DNA of 64,000 nt, from the NCBI RefSeq assembly GCF_000186865.1, contig NW_008705597.1, positions 133,094 to 197,093 on the forward strand, in the 5' to 3' direction. Source of the DNA: Aureococcus anophagefferens (Eukaryota; Sar; Pelagophyceae; Pelagomonadales; Pelagomonadaceae). Below the pieces are notes generated by a model, which ran no database searches, was not told the DNA's origin, and was given only the letters and a program-made list of their open reading frames with translations. The position numbers were made by a program, and so were the translations under genes. Positions 12,301 to 22,459 of the stretch are shown here, in pieces. Position 1 is the stretch's first letter. Every line of letters begins with the position of its first letter.

Positions 12301-15300
12301 AGGGCAAGCTCGGCTATGTTAAAAGCCACCAAAAATGCCGAACATGCAGTATCAATGGAGAGACTAGGTCCAACAAGGCCGAGAACATACGACAGTCATC
12401 CACAAGCAACTGCGAGAGACGACGAGGTGCCGGTATAGACGGAGGCCTCTGATGGACGTCCATTCTGACCTAGGGTACTTGGAAAACCGCCGTTTGCGCC
12501 TAAGAAAAATCCAATTTGCTAATCCACAAGAGCTAAACGACAGTGGCAAAAATTAGCCACAAACGATGCATAACTCACTTCAAGAATCAGGTTCATTTGA
12601 GGATTCATTTCAGCTGATTCCAATTTTGATATAGAAAATGCCGAAGCGTCTGTGGTTGGTAAGTTGCTGATATACGCCCCGTATCTTGCTGCAGGATGGC
12701 TTTTCTTGCTCGCGAATTAATGCCAGCGAAGGATCGGCAGTCTCGCTTTTGTGTGCAAAGCTGCTAGACATGTGTAACTTAAGCACGCTTTAGAGGATGG
12801 CATCGGCAGTATGACGCAAAAATTGCTCATTACGAAGAGGGACTGTGCTTTTGATTCCTTCTATTAAACTGCCGACCGAGAATCGGGATAAGAGCCAATG
12901 GAAACATGGGTTGCTGTGCATGGCAATGTGTTGACCCCAACAACATCTAGGTAGGAGACGATAGTTTTAATCGTGGGGTGGTCAAAGAGGAGTGTCGGTG
13001 GCATGTTGACGCTCAGGCGCTACCCTAGCACCCGTGAGAATTCTGTTGCATTTAGAGAATCAAATCCAACTTACATGAGAGGAACTTCCAATAACACTGA
13101 CGTCATCTGAAGTTCCATCACGACTAATTAGATTACCTCTGTCGTGTTATTGCGTTTCACAGACTGTTTTGGTCTGCAAAGTTTCTGAGTTGATTCCACA
13201 CGCGCCGTAGCCTCCTAGGTTACCTCAAGAATGCTGGCGATTGCACGAGCGGTGGGATGATCAAAGAGAAGGGTCGTGGGGGCAGTGGTACTGAAATGCG
13301 AGTTGAAATTACCACTGAATTCTGCCGCCGTGAGTGAATCGAATCCAACGGCCATCAATGGTGCATCTACATCCACCATTGTCGCAGCCTCAAGGGAGAT
13401 CATGCGCACGAGCTTGCTAAAAGTCTGATTAGTGTATTCAGTCAGTGACAAATTCGTCTATTCCGCTTACATCTCGGGGGTGAATTCTAAATTCCTCTAC
13501 GATAGAGAAGCTCCAGTAACCTTCTTGATCCGGATCGCTCCTAGTCGTGGGACCGGGAGATCAAGACTGGGAAGACCTGGAGAAACGGACAAAATGCGAG
13601 TCAGCCCAGCTCCAGAATCACCCGATGCTAGTGCTAACTTCTAGAGCGATGGAGATGATCTGATGTTCTTTTTATAGGATCATGCATGAGTCGCGTTGCG
13701 CAAATGATGAGGTAGTTCATTAAATATAGCTATTACGATGTAAAAAGCTCTCAAGAATCGGACCCTGTATCCAGGGCTAACGAACCCACCTAAAAATCAA
13801 TGCGCGCCAAGGAATTGGAATTGGAAAGATGCAGACCGAGCCCCATTGAAAGGATCGTCCATTTGCATGCACAACGAACAGCAGGACATTGGGCAGTAAC
13901 TGGTAAAGAACCTAAAGGGGCCTAGCAGTGTTCTTGTATGCTGCGGGGAACTTGAGACCGGCTTTGAAAGCTGTCTTGCATAGCGGAGCATCGAAATCTT
14001 GATCCCGAACGGTTCCGGGCAACACATACGCGCTCGTCTTTTCTTGCATCATATTGCATCTTCGAGGCACGTGAGATCCTTGAGATCAAAACATCTCAAG
14101 CGAGCAAGTGGAAACATAGGGAGTGCACACAAGTCAGGAACTCTGTGCATAGAGACAGCTCTGGCTTGAGGCAGAACGCCTGCACCCAATTAATTGTCCT
14201 ACAGCTTGGCCAGCGCTCCAACAGATGAAGAGAAATCAGTGACACGGAACATTGCAGATGTCGGGTGTTTTGATACTACTGAACCTTAACGCGAGGGGCT
14301 AATAACATGTTCGCCAGCTACGTGAATAGACTTGAGATTAGGAATTTGACTGTATATCTCAAAGGCTCCCAATGGCGATGCATTTCATAGCACTAGCTGA
14401 CTCTCACGAGAGAGCACACAAGGTCGCATGATAGCTACATTCTAGAGGGAACCGGCTTAACAACCTTCCTCCAGAAAGATGAACACAAGTGCAAACTCTT
14501 GGTAACCCACACCAGGGAAAAGGAATTTATCACCGATTACATGATCGCTGAGCGTGTCATATGTAACACGTGACATGGTCTTCCTTGGAGTACCTCAAGT
14601 AAAAAGTCCAGGGCGCTCTTCGTCAAAAAATAAATGCATCGGTCTTTTTCTTGCCATGAATGATGTTGAGGTTCATATGAACGATTAAGCATAGCCGCAA
14701 AGGCGAAGTTCATGTTACAGACTCGAATCATGTTACAGATGATTTCTGGTAAAATTTTGGCTTAGTGCAAACAGGCCGTGCGTAATGGTTCCGCTCGCAC
14801 CAAAAGAGCTGACTCAGGCTTGCACACCCGGTTTATTGGAAGTTAGTCACTGCAACAAAATCACATCTTGCACAGGCATTGAGAAGTCAGATGCCCTCAA
14901 CAGGGACCCCAGGTGCGGATTGGAAATCAGCAGCTAGGAATTGGGCACGATGATAGCCATATGCAGAGGTCCAAAAAGCAGTGACATGGCTCCTCCACCC
15001 GACGCTGCAGGCTCTAGGTGACCCATGTTTGCCTTCAGAGATGAGCTTTATATACCAGCCATACCAACATTGGACAGGCTGTTGATAATGGCCCCAACTT
15101 CAATTGGATCTCCCAGGGCAGTGCCTGTGCCGTGTGCCTCTAACATGCTCGTTAGCCCCGTCACCTCGTTTGATGCTTGGACAGAACTGATCAATCACCT
15201 CTGTGCTTGGCCATTGGGCGCAGTGAGACTTGCGCTGGGACCGTCACACTGCACAGCTGTTGCAAGAATTGAGGGATCAGGAGCGTCTCGAGACTTTGTG

Positions 15301-18300
15301 GCAAGAAACATTGCTATACAGCTCTCGCCGCGAGCATATCCGTCTCCTGAAATATCAAATGTGTGGCACCTGCCGGTAGGCGAAAGCATGCCATTTTGGG
15401 CGAACCCTTAACTCCAGGCGGGACCAAGCAAACCCACACCGAGTGCTAGAGCATCCTTGCAGTGACCATTTCCAGTCTCAGCTCGTGCGAGATGGATGCC
15501 GACGAGTTAGGTGGAGCATGCGGTATCCAATGTAACGCAGGCGCCATTGAGGCCGAAGGTATACGATATCAATCCAGACGAAGCGTTGGCATGAGTAGGC
15601 GGGTACTCCGAATTTGAGCTAACTACACCTTCCACTGGTTGTGTGAGCATCCCCACATACACGGCCACGTCAGTGCCGGTTGGTGTTTTAAAATCAAGTC
15701 CTAGACAAGCACCAGAGCACTACAGCAAAAGCAAATTCTGGGGGTCTTGATTGCGCATGGATTGAATTGACATCTGAAATGAGTGGCCATTGTCAATTAA
15801 AACCTCACCAAGCACGAAGGATCCATAATCTGCGGAACTGATACTCGGCGGATTCTGTGCATACCAACGAATGAGAGGCACATGGGTTGGGGTCGCCAAC
15901 TTCGCCAGCTGAAGGGTGCAAAGACTGTTGATGGCATGTATTGCGGCCGGCATCTGGAACGACTGGCTTGTGCACAACAAAGTTGGTAGCCTGCACTGCA
16001 ACTGATCAGTATACTCAAAGTTCTCGCCTCTAGGGGGATGCACTGGGCATTCCTCATTGGATAGGAACTCAGCAACAGCGCTTAAGGTCGGATGATCGAA
16101 TATCAACGTGGATGGATACTCAGTGCAGTGTAGCTCCGAGACAGCTTACACAAACTGGGTCCCGTTTAATGAATCTAGACCCGCAGCCATGAGAGGTTCA
16201 TTCCTTCCGATGGTGGTACCAAGGAGCTGCACAATAGTAGCTGCGAGGCTATCAATAAGCTCGTTCACTTTTGGGACTTCTGGCCTCTACAAGAATTCTG
16301 CAACAGCGCATAGGGTCGGATGCTCGAATATCAACGTGGATGAAAAGTCAGTGCAGTATAACTCAGAGAGGGCTTACACAAAATGGGTACCAGTCAATGA
16401 ATCCATACCTGCAGCCATAAGAGGTTCATCCCGTCCAACGGTTGTACCAAGGAGCTGCACAACAGATGCTGTGAGGCTATCAATTATAGTGTGAGTGGCC
16501 GTGGCTATGGCGCTTGCCACTCGCTTGGAGTTTTTTGGAACTATTTGCTGGGTTATCCGTCTGGCCCAGCGTTCAAGTTTGGTTACCACGGTGTGAACAC
16601 CCAAGCTTGCGACGTTGCCAATTGCCAGCGAATCATCAAGCCACTCACTGGCAATTTAGCCGCAAAGTCCCATGCAGGAATTCACGGGCTGTACCCCATC
16701 TAGATTGCAAAAGCGTGATTCACACAGGCTAGTTAGATATCTCCATTCTCACGAACTTTGCGCTTCAAACTATTCTGGCAGGAAGCGCTGGTGAAAGTTT
16801 AAGGCACGATGAATCATTCACTCCCGAGCTGCGGAGGTGAGCGTGCTGCTTGCGTCCAGGGTGCAAAACATTTCTCAAGAAAACCGAGAGACAGGTGTAT
16901 CGATGATATCACACCTAGGCCCATCATCAAATATAATACCATCGACGTACAAGAGCACCGAAAATGCAATGGCCTCTACATAACTCGATCCAAATGGTGT
17001 TTGGAACCCCCCAGTGTCATCCAAAATTGCCTCAGCTTAAAATACAAGATTCTACCGAACCAAACTGTTTGAATACATCATTTTGCTGCCAACCAACTGC
17101 CTTACTCCTTCATTTTTCCAGTATCCAGTGCACTTGATGATCACGTCACAAAGAATCGTGACCTGTCCCGACGTGATGACGTCACGACTCCTCACATTGG
17201 AGACTTCGCCAAGACTAGTAGCCACAAGACCGTAGTGGTGAGCCAAAAACCACAAGTCAGAAACTGAGACTGAATGCCCATCTGGGGAAATTCGACCTTC
17301 TTGCCAGCATTCTGGTTTGCTGACCTAGCAGAGGTCAAACGCACGACCCCAAGCCATGAAAATAAGTTGCGAACCTCTCTTGGCATGGGAAAATCAATGA
17401 TTGTACGGTCTCGCGAAGTTGAGATAGTCCACGATTAGTGGACTCACTGTACCACGTCGTCGCTAAATGAGCGACACCCGCTCTGCTCCTCGCTCGAGCG
17501 CAGTGCGTGTGTTTTCAGTGGCAAAAGCGCCTGCGCCAACTATCAGAATCAGGAGGGAAGTAAATGGAATCGATCAAGTCTGATCACCAACCCCATAATA
17601 CGTGCTCCCTTTAAATTAGTTCCCACCTGGAAAACTCATCTGACGGAGTGCCCCAAGGCGTCGATTAACTCCGACAAAAACTTTTCTACTTTCAATAGCC
17701 GCTTTATTGTGATCGTTCTGGTAACAAAGTAAGTGCCTGGCTGCACGAGAGGAACGAACCCCAATCACGGTGGTTTTGAAGCTGATTCACTGCGTTAGGT
17801 AAATTGTGGATATAAATTGTAGGTCGTTCATAATCTGAAAAGTTAGTGGATGGTCGAAATTGATCACAACTCCTCTCTCAGCGACGCGGTACGCCGCCTC
17901 AGTAGTATTCACTTTTGACTGCGCGTTTGCTTGCAGATGCCACACGCCACCAACTGCCTTCCCCTTCTCAAGAACGGTGACCGGGTGCCCATCACAGACA
18001 GTCCTGCGCGCTAATAAGAGCCCAGATAAGCCAGCTCCTACAATAGCGACGGGAGATTTTCGTGTGATGTGCACACAAGTTTCAGTATAATCTATTGTTG
18101 CCGCTGCTGCAATCATGCCACACAATTCTTGAACACTACCATTGCAACAGGGCAGAGTTGTATGGAGTCATCAGGTCTTGTAAGCGCACATGGAATGAAG
18201 GAAGCTTGGGTTTGACATCGTAAGTAGCGCTGACAATTCCGTCACAGTACGAGCACCTTGATCGCCAACACCAACAAGTACGTTGATCGCATCCTTGAAT

Positions 18301-18460
18301 AAAGCTAAGCCTACCTCATGATTGATTCAAGCGGGGCTCTAGAAGGAAGATGCGACGAGAATTTCGGCATTTAGGAAGCAAGATTGTAGCTCTGTGACCA
18401 AACCTTTGGATTCAGCTGAATCTGATATGATGTAGATTCTCAAGGAAGATCATTTCTCTT
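5601..18460 (-). CDS. Gene M1: FMO-PKS assembly line ending in sulfotransferase-thioesterase
   Basis: Inferred minus-strand gene. Order: unknown N-terminal segment, flavin monooxygenase, ACP-ACP, KS, DH, ACP-ACP, KS, ACP, KS, ACP, KS, ACP, sulfotransferase, thioesterase. The ST-TE pair at the end is a releasing module, which sets the 3' boundary near 5600. Three of the four KS domains carry the two conserved short introns; the one at 15 kb carries none. In-frame TAG, TAA and TGA are spread over the gene at Gln and Arg columns. One gene or several is not provable from sequence alone. Confidence 0.5.
6312..6945 (-). CDS. Sulfotransferase domain (PAPS-dependent)
   Basis: Starts KTAFIVAFPHSGCSEFLKYL (PAPS 5'-phosphosulfate loop type) and continues with FLHLIRHPATLL and YEDLLGNPQSTL, typical of PKS-embedded sulfotransferases. 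One frame with an in-frame TAG and TGA between the two halves. It lies between an ACP (7360-7170) and the thioesterase. The cyanobacterial precedent is the CurM ST-TE pair, where beta-O-sulfation primes decarboxylation to a terminal alkene; that role here is inference. Confidence 0.85.
7170..7360 (-). CDS. Acyl carrier protein domain preceding the sulfotransferase
   Basis: Minus-strand FMAMGLKSSSVKALVDDVNE then LFDTPTIAALALHIEEVYD. Ser of GLKSS is the likely phosphopantetheine site. In-frame TAG, TAA and TAA fall within the domain at positions where Gln is acceptable. Confidence 0.72.
7620..8940 (-). CDS. Ketosynthase domain (KS-8k, gene M1)
   Basis: Complete KS in one frame apart from two introns: [55 protein letters not shown] with active-site Cys, [82 protein letters not shown]. 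In-frame TGA before LSYTLG occupies the Arg of GRLSY. The QRR triplet after NGYS is TAG-AGG-TGA (TAG 8124-8126, TGA 8118-8120), matching SQRRL in sibling copies. Confidence 0.93.
7762..7810 (-). other. Intron, 49 nt, GT-AG (KS-8k, second position)
   Basis: Minus strand GTTTTC...GTTGTAG, phase 2, between AELRL and LNTHL. Confidence 0.85.
7984..8030 (-). other. Intron, 47 nt, GT-AG (KS-8k, first position)
   Basis: Minus strand GTGCAA...ACTGCAG, phase 0, between GDPIE and VGAVIGVL. Confidence 0.87.
8985..9190 (-). CDS. Acyl carrier protein domain (gene M1)
   Basis: Minus-strand NVPLMSAGLDSIVATDLA, TAG, NLSTELGIEMSPTMLFDHPT. The TAG aligns with Gln (CAG) of the carrier ELTQSL at 23.4 kb. Ser of GLDS is the phosphopantetheine site. 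Confidence 0.9.
9200..9785 (-). other. Unassigned inter-domain segment
   Basis: About 590 nt between the KS ending near 9790 and the ACP at 9190. No domain recognised on either strand. Confidence 0.4.
9790..11085 (-). CDS. Ketosynthase domain (KS-10k, gene M1)
   Basis: KS with ARWD, NYGAF, MDP followed by two in-frame TAG codons (10815-10817 and 10812-10814) and ILVLEL, so both Gln of DPQQ are written TAG. Then [43 protein letters not shown] with TGA at the Arg of GRC, AV-TAG-QDG (10347-10349) at the Gln of [48 protein letters not shown]. Two introns at the conserved sites. Its 3' half is a near-identical copy of that of the neighbouring KS-12k. Confidence 0.92.
9934..9990 (-). other. Intron, 57 nt, GT-AG (KS-10k, second position)
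   Basis: Minus strand GTCAGT...GCGCAG, phase 2, between AQLNR and LNWHL. Confidence 0.85.
10161..10205 (-). other. Intron, 45 nt, GT-AG (KS-10k, first position)
   Basis: Minus strand GTGCAC...TTGCAG, phase 0, between GDPIE and VGAAIGVL. Confidence 0.87.
11110..11330 (-). CDS. Acyl carrier protein domain (gene M1)
   Basis: Minus-strand GTQISGDIPLISAGLDSL, MTTELITQLKIEWHLELP and TIAFDHPTLKSL. No in-frame stop. It sits between KS-12k and KS-10k. Confidence 0.9.
11318..11366. repeat. Short imperfect tandem repeat
   Basis: GCGACTCTATTaAcAGGAGTCGTT occurs twice in a row with small differences, at the N-terminal flank of an ACP. Too short for more. Confidence 0.7.
11530..12880 (-). CDS. Ketosynthase domain (KS-12k, gene M1)
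   Basis: KS with LPILRWH, ARYGAYI, SAEMNPQMNLILEVSY (NPQ variant of DPQQ), [105 protein letters not shown] at 12396-12398 is the Arg of GRLSY; TGA also stands at the Arg of GRC and after SSQR. Two introns at the conserved sites. Confidence 0.92.
11671..11727 (-). other. Intron, 57 nt, GT-AG (KS-12k, second position)
   Basis: Minus strand GTCAGT...GCGCAG, phase 2. Confidence 0.85.
11898..11942 (-). other. Intron, 45 nt, GT-AG (KS-12k, first position)
   Basis: Minus strand GTGCAC...TTGCAG, phase 0 between DPIE and VGAA. Confidence 0.87.
12950..13140 (-). CDS. Acyl carrier protein, second of tandem pair
   Basis: Minus-strand EVPLM-TAA-VGFDSLNATEFSRVLG-TAG-RLS then [11 protein letters not shown]. 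The sister carrier immediately upstream has an ordinary residue (Ala) where this one has TAA. Ser of GFDSL is the pantetheine site. Confidence 0.87.
13215..13430 (-). CDS. Acyl carrier protein, first of tandem pair
   Basis: Minus-strand MVDVDAPLMAVGFDSLTAAE and [18 protein letters not shown]. Clean carrier protein without internal stops. Confidence 0.92.
   Translation of the reverse strand, partial: NQTFSKLVRMISLEAATMVDVDAPLMAVGFDSLTAAEFSGNFNSHFSTTAPTTLLFDHPTARAIASILEVT
13800..14760 (-). CDS. Dehydratase domain (DH-14k, gene M1)
   Basis: Minus-strand TLSDHVIGDKFLFPGVGYQE near 14560 is the DH double-hotdog motif DHxxxGxxxxPGVxxxE, with catalytic His. It follows an intronless KS and precedes an ACP pair. 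The second catalytic Asp in the C-terminal half is not confidently placed, so the 3' limit is approximate. Confidence 0.78.
14775..15990 (-). CDS. Ketosynthase domain (KS-15k, gene M1), intronless
   Basis: KS with VPLIRW, DYGSFVLGEV, NQDPQNLLLL, GACVTLDTACST with active-site Cys, [81 protein letters not shown]. No introns. TGA at 15195-15197 follows QAQR at the Arg column. TAG after PNS takes the Gln of NAQL. TAA two residues after the catalytic Cys (DTACST-TAA-LVGIH) is unusual because family members have Ser there. Confidence 0.92.
16030..16270 (-). CDS. Acyl carrier protein, second of tandem pair
   Basis: Minus-strand VQLLGTTIGRNEPLMAAG, LDSLNGTQFV, TAA, AVSELHCTE, STLIFDHPTLSAVAEFL. Confidence 0.9.
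16340..16550 (-). CDS. Acyl carrier protein, first of tandem pair
   Basis: Minus-strand VVQLLGTTVGRDEPLMAAGM then DSLTGTHFV, TAA, ALSELYCTDFSSTLIFEHPT. The TAA falls where the carrier at 63.4 kb has TAG and other carriers CAG. Confidence 0.9.
16860..18080 (-). CDS. Flavin-dependent monooxygenase domain
   Basis: FAD/NADPH monooxygenase of the FMO/Baeyer-Villiger group. Minus-strand SPVAIVGAGLSGLLLARR near 18050 is the FAD Rossmann motif GxGxxG, followed by VLEKGKAVGGVWH. Further on in the same frame: FDLC-TAG-VSKPECWQEGR, DLWFLAHHYGLVATSLGEV, CDVIIKCTGYWKNEGVRQL (second conserved FMO block) and GGFQTPFGSSYVEAIAF. Several in-frame stops, no frame change. It lies at the N-terminal side of gene M1, before an ACP pair. 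In trans-AT PKS, such enzymes insert oxygen or hydroxylate the bound chain; the reaction here is not predictable. Confidence 0.85.
18126..18460 (-). CDS. Unrecognised N-terminal segment in frame with the FMO
   Basis: Same frame as the FMO, with protein-like stretches such as SDSAESKGLVTELQSC and AINVLVGVGDQGARTVTEL, and a TGATGA doublet near 18175. I do not recognise the fold. It may be the start of gene M1 or the end of another domain. Confidence 0.4.
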
Positions 18461-19130
18461 TATAGGCACCCATCATGCTGCACAGTCACTTACTCGCGGG
18501 CAGGAAGTTACTTAGTGTACACGTTATTTCAGGGCACCCGCAGGTGAGCTCCGCTTAGCCCCAGGTTTAAAAAATCCTGCCCGGGAAGGTAGACGCCTGT
18601 CGAAACAGGCGACGACTTTCGGATTCATATCCATGTACCTTCATTTTGTACTTCATATAGAATAATTTATTAGCTCCGTACCGTTGCTATGACGCCAGTC
18701 AACCACTATCCAGCAGGCAACGGATGAATTTACGACACATAATGAGCGACCAATATCCATACTAGGATTAAATACTCTCCTGATACTTATCTCCCTTTTA
18801 ATCTTTGTATATTACAACAAAGCTGCGTCGACCGCAACAAAGCACATCAACAATGCTCTGCAATGTGAATTGTGATTATAATCATGTTGTCCTAGAGTTT
18901 GATGTAAAGAACATTGTTACATCAATGATTATGCTGTTCGTAAATCAGTATTGGCTGATGTTACAAATATCGGATTCGGATATGGGCCGGAAAATACTGC
19001 TGCAAATATTAAAAGTACAACAGAGCACCTTTGGCCATCTCCGCCGCCACCCGGACCTACACTGGGCCCCCTTCCAGATAGAGCATAAGGAGCGAGTGTC
19101 GAATAGGCTGCAATAATAAGATAGCAGCTG
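18461..19130. other. Divergent intergenic region, AT-rich part
   Basis: No domain recognised. A perfect 7-bp stem with 4-nt loop (CGCCTGT-CGAA-ACAGGCG) lies at 18594-18611. As the gap between leftward gene M1 and rightward gene P1 it should hold promoters for both, but I cannot assign elements. Confidence 0.5.
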
Positions 19131-20950
19131 ATTTTCTCTGTCGCTCTGTACGAATTTTCCCCTGCCGCGGCGCCCCAATCGTCGTCGTATAGACTGTCAA
19201 GCACCACCCGGTCCGCACGCAGGCCCTGGTGTCGTCGGCGTCACTGGCGGAGCAAATCCACAGGCCTAATCTAGAGCGCATTAGAAGCAGCCCAAGAGCC
19301 AGCCCGTGCCGCAGCTCGCGCCGTCGTCGCTGCCCCCCGGCCCGACCATGGCGGGCCCGCTGCTCGTCTGGGAGTCCGGCGCGACGTTGTCCGTGCACGG
19401 CTTGACGGTGGCGCATCCCGGCATTCCGGCTCCCGTCCCATCCAGTGTCGGTTGGCGGCGGCGACTTCAGGTCGTGCGCGAGCACGCTGGTTCGGCGCCC
19501 CCGGGCATCTCTGGGTTCGGACCCTCGAGGCCGCCGACTTCCGCGTTCGAGGGGGGCGCACGACCGTGCCGCGCTCCATGGAGGCGCGCTGGCTCGAGAC
19601 TCTCCGCGGCGCCCGAATCGCTCGCCGCCGCGCGGCGGGCTTTCAGGGCAACCGCGTGCACGTCCGAGACCCACGGCGCCAGCCTCTGCGGCGTGGGCTA
19701 CGCCGAGCCCAAGCAGACCTTCCCCGGCGACATCATCTGCCGTACCTACGCCTTCGCCGAAGAGCTGGCGCGCGCTGTCCAGTCCCGCGCGCCTTGCGCG
19801 GGCCTCGACTTTAAACACCGACGCATGTGCCATCTACGGACGCACTCGTCGGTGGGGGAGAGCCGGGGGAGACGCCGTCCCCCCCCGGGCCGACGGCAGG
19901 CCTTTTAGACCACGCCCTGGCCCCGCTTGACCTCCCCCTCCGCTCAGTCGAATCAACTGTGCTTAAACAGTTCATGAGTCAACTGATAGACCATTGATCG
20001 ATTGGACTTTCTGAGTAGTCATGAACAGTGATTATGGTGGGCGCCAAAACACCCCCTGGCGACCCTCCCGCTGGACCCCAGCGCATCGGGGGTCCGTCCA
20101 ACATGTCCTCTGGAGGACCAAAGCTGAAAAGCAGCCATCCATGCCGAAACTCGGCTGTGGACGGGCTGCCAAGCACGACGCGCGCCGCGGCTCAAACCTG
20201 GTCAACGACCCGAGAAACGCGCATTGGGGACACCCGCGACCGCTTCGAGACCCTCGCAGACACCCCTCGAGTGCCTCAGCCGCGTAGATCGTCCTCTGGG
20301 CCCGGCGCTGACCGCCACGACCACTCGGAGCGCTCGACGCGCACCGCCGGGGCTGCCACGCGCGTGCGCGTAATCTCGGACATGAGCAATCCGCGGCACG
20401 CGGGGAATCTCATCGCGACACTATCCCTTCGCGATTCCCCGAGCGCCGCGGATCGATCGATGCCCCAGGACCGACATATCGCCCCTCGACGCGTCGAAAT
20501 GGCGCGGATCCAGAGGCCCCGTTCGCCCCGAAATCGTGCTCGCCTCTGGAGATCGAGAGCGGCGCGTCGAAGATCGCCCGCCGGCGCGGCGCGGGCTCGA
20601 AGGCCGCCGGGCGCCCGGCGGACCGAGCCGCCGAACGCGGCCGTCAAAGTCGGGCGCTGCCCATCGGATCGGCTTCCCAGTGCACTGGAGCCCCTAGAGA
20701 ACTTTAGGCCTGTGATCCCACCGTGCTATTGGGTGGTCGGGGAGCAGTCGGTGCGCGCGCGCGCGGTGCGGTCGGTACGTGCGACCGATTCGCGGCGGCG
20801 GGGCATTGAGCTGCACCAGCTACGAATCGCTCGCGAGGTTTGCGAGCGCAATCCCCTTCGCATCACATGCGCACTTTGGATGAAGACGACCCTCGCATCG
20901 CGGCTGCTCTTACATGTGCCCATTCACTTGCGGCGCAGCCTCACCGCCAG
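19130..20950. other. GC-rich island in the divergent intergenic region
   Basis: About 1.8 kb, visibly far richer in G and C than its flanks, with abrupt edges. Long open frames (for example 19306-19908 and 20028-21050 plus, 19057-19833 minus) overlap each other on both strands, are Arg/Ala/Pro/Ser-rich and match nothing I know, as expected of GC-rich non-coding DNA. It could be an inserted element or a regulatory region; no terminal repeats were spotted. Confidence 0.6.
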
Positions 20951-21149
20951 TCATTGTTGCAGTACCCAGAGGTGTAACAAGAATACAGCTTTTCCAATGC
21001 GTATGAGAGCATGGTTGTTGCGAGTGAGTACCTGTCTTTGTATTCTGTAGCAGAACTGTCGGAGACACCATCTTCTCAGCCAAAGACAACAGAGCTAAAC
21101 ATCTGACAATGTAGACCTCTTGAGAGGTATTCACATATTTGTGACAGTA

Positions 21150-22459
21150 AAGCCTATGTCCAACATGGATTCATATTGAGCGTCCGTTTGCCGTGCGGTA
21201 TTAGCCGGCTCGAGTCTTTAAGGTAGCTATAGACTCGTATGTTCGTCACATCAGCACTCCGTAGTTTCTCTAGCGCTCTCCAGCGAAGCGCATAAGCTTT
21301 CTTGGCATATGGAAACTATTTGGGTGCGCAAGTTGATCTCGATCGAACATGTTGGGGGCTCTCTGTCTTGGAATAAGAGGTCATTGATCCGCAACAGCTC
21401 ATGGTCTTGGAAGTTTGCTGCACCTCAGACGCGCGTCTTTCCTCTGTTAAACCGAACGTTGGTATCTATTTGGCCGTTGCCGGCCGCTTAATCTCAACCA
21501 GCTCTCATGGAATCGCATCTAACCAGCAGACGTGTACAAACCCGCATCTTGTAGCTGCATCCTCAACAGCGGCGGCAGCTGGGAGAATCTCCTATATTCT
21601 GGGTCTCATGGGACCGTGCCTCGCTGTGGACACGGCTTGCTCTGCGTCCCTCGTCGCATTACACTTGGCAAATGTTGCGGTCTGGAAGCGTGAATGCCTT
21701 ATGGCGTGCGTCTGTGGGTCGAATTGGCTAGAAGAAAATGTGTAAGTGGTTTTGGGTTCTGCCGGCATACTTTCGATGCTTGGAAGGTGCCACACATTTG
21801 ACAAACGGAGTGATGGATATTGTCGTGGTGAAGGGTGCATTGCATTTGTTTGGGGTGACTTGCAGCGCTGTTGAACAGACATGTACGATCTTCGATCTCG
21901 AGTGTAGTAAGACGGCCCTCGCGTGGCTTTTACCGCACCAAGTGGCTTATCCTAGTGATGACTTCTTCAGTGGCTCGGACCCAGGCTTGAAGAAATCTCG
22001 ACCTTGGAGGCGCACGGCACAGGTACCTCGCTTGGAGACCCTATAGAAGTGAGCCATAATACTGAAAACTATTTCGTAGATAGATGCTGATTAGGTTGGT
22101 GCTGCTGTGATGAGCCTATGCCAGTCGGCATCACACAGCACTATGGTGCAATGCGCCTCTTCCAAAGCAAACATGGGACACTTGGAAGCTGGTGCAGGAG
22201 TCACTGGACTCGCCTCGTTGATGTTGATGCAACATTGCTTCAATTGAGTCTCTCCAAACGCTCAATTATGATTGTCCAGTCTCTAGAAACTTCCCCAAGG
22301 AAACTTATGGCAACTAGGTTAAATCCTCATGTGCGGTCTGCATTATCTCATTTTCATCTGGCAATAGAAAATGGGAGCTTATTTTCCCGTCAAGGTCGGG
22401 TAAGTTCATTTGGCTTCAGTGGCACGATTGCGCATGCGGTTTTGGCGTTCACATCATGA
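21150..22459 (+). CDS. Ketosynthase domain (KS1, gene P1)
   Basis: KS with RLPCGISRLESL, YGNYLGAQVDLD, GLSVLE-TAA-EVIDPQQLMVLEV (TAA 21374-21376), [31 protein letters not shown] with active-site Cys, [70 protein letters not shown]. The VQQDG motif is V-TAG-TAA-DG (21905-21910), and SQRRLL is S-TAG-TGA-TGA-LL (21953-21961): five stops exactly on invariant Gln/Arg columns. Introns at 22049-22094 and 22274-22317. Confidence 0.93.

Noticed and set aside
19057..21050. Long open frames in the GC-rich island as genes
   Set aside because: They overlap on both strands, have low-complexity Arg/Ala/Pro composition and no recognisable motif; GC-rich DNA lacks stops by chance.
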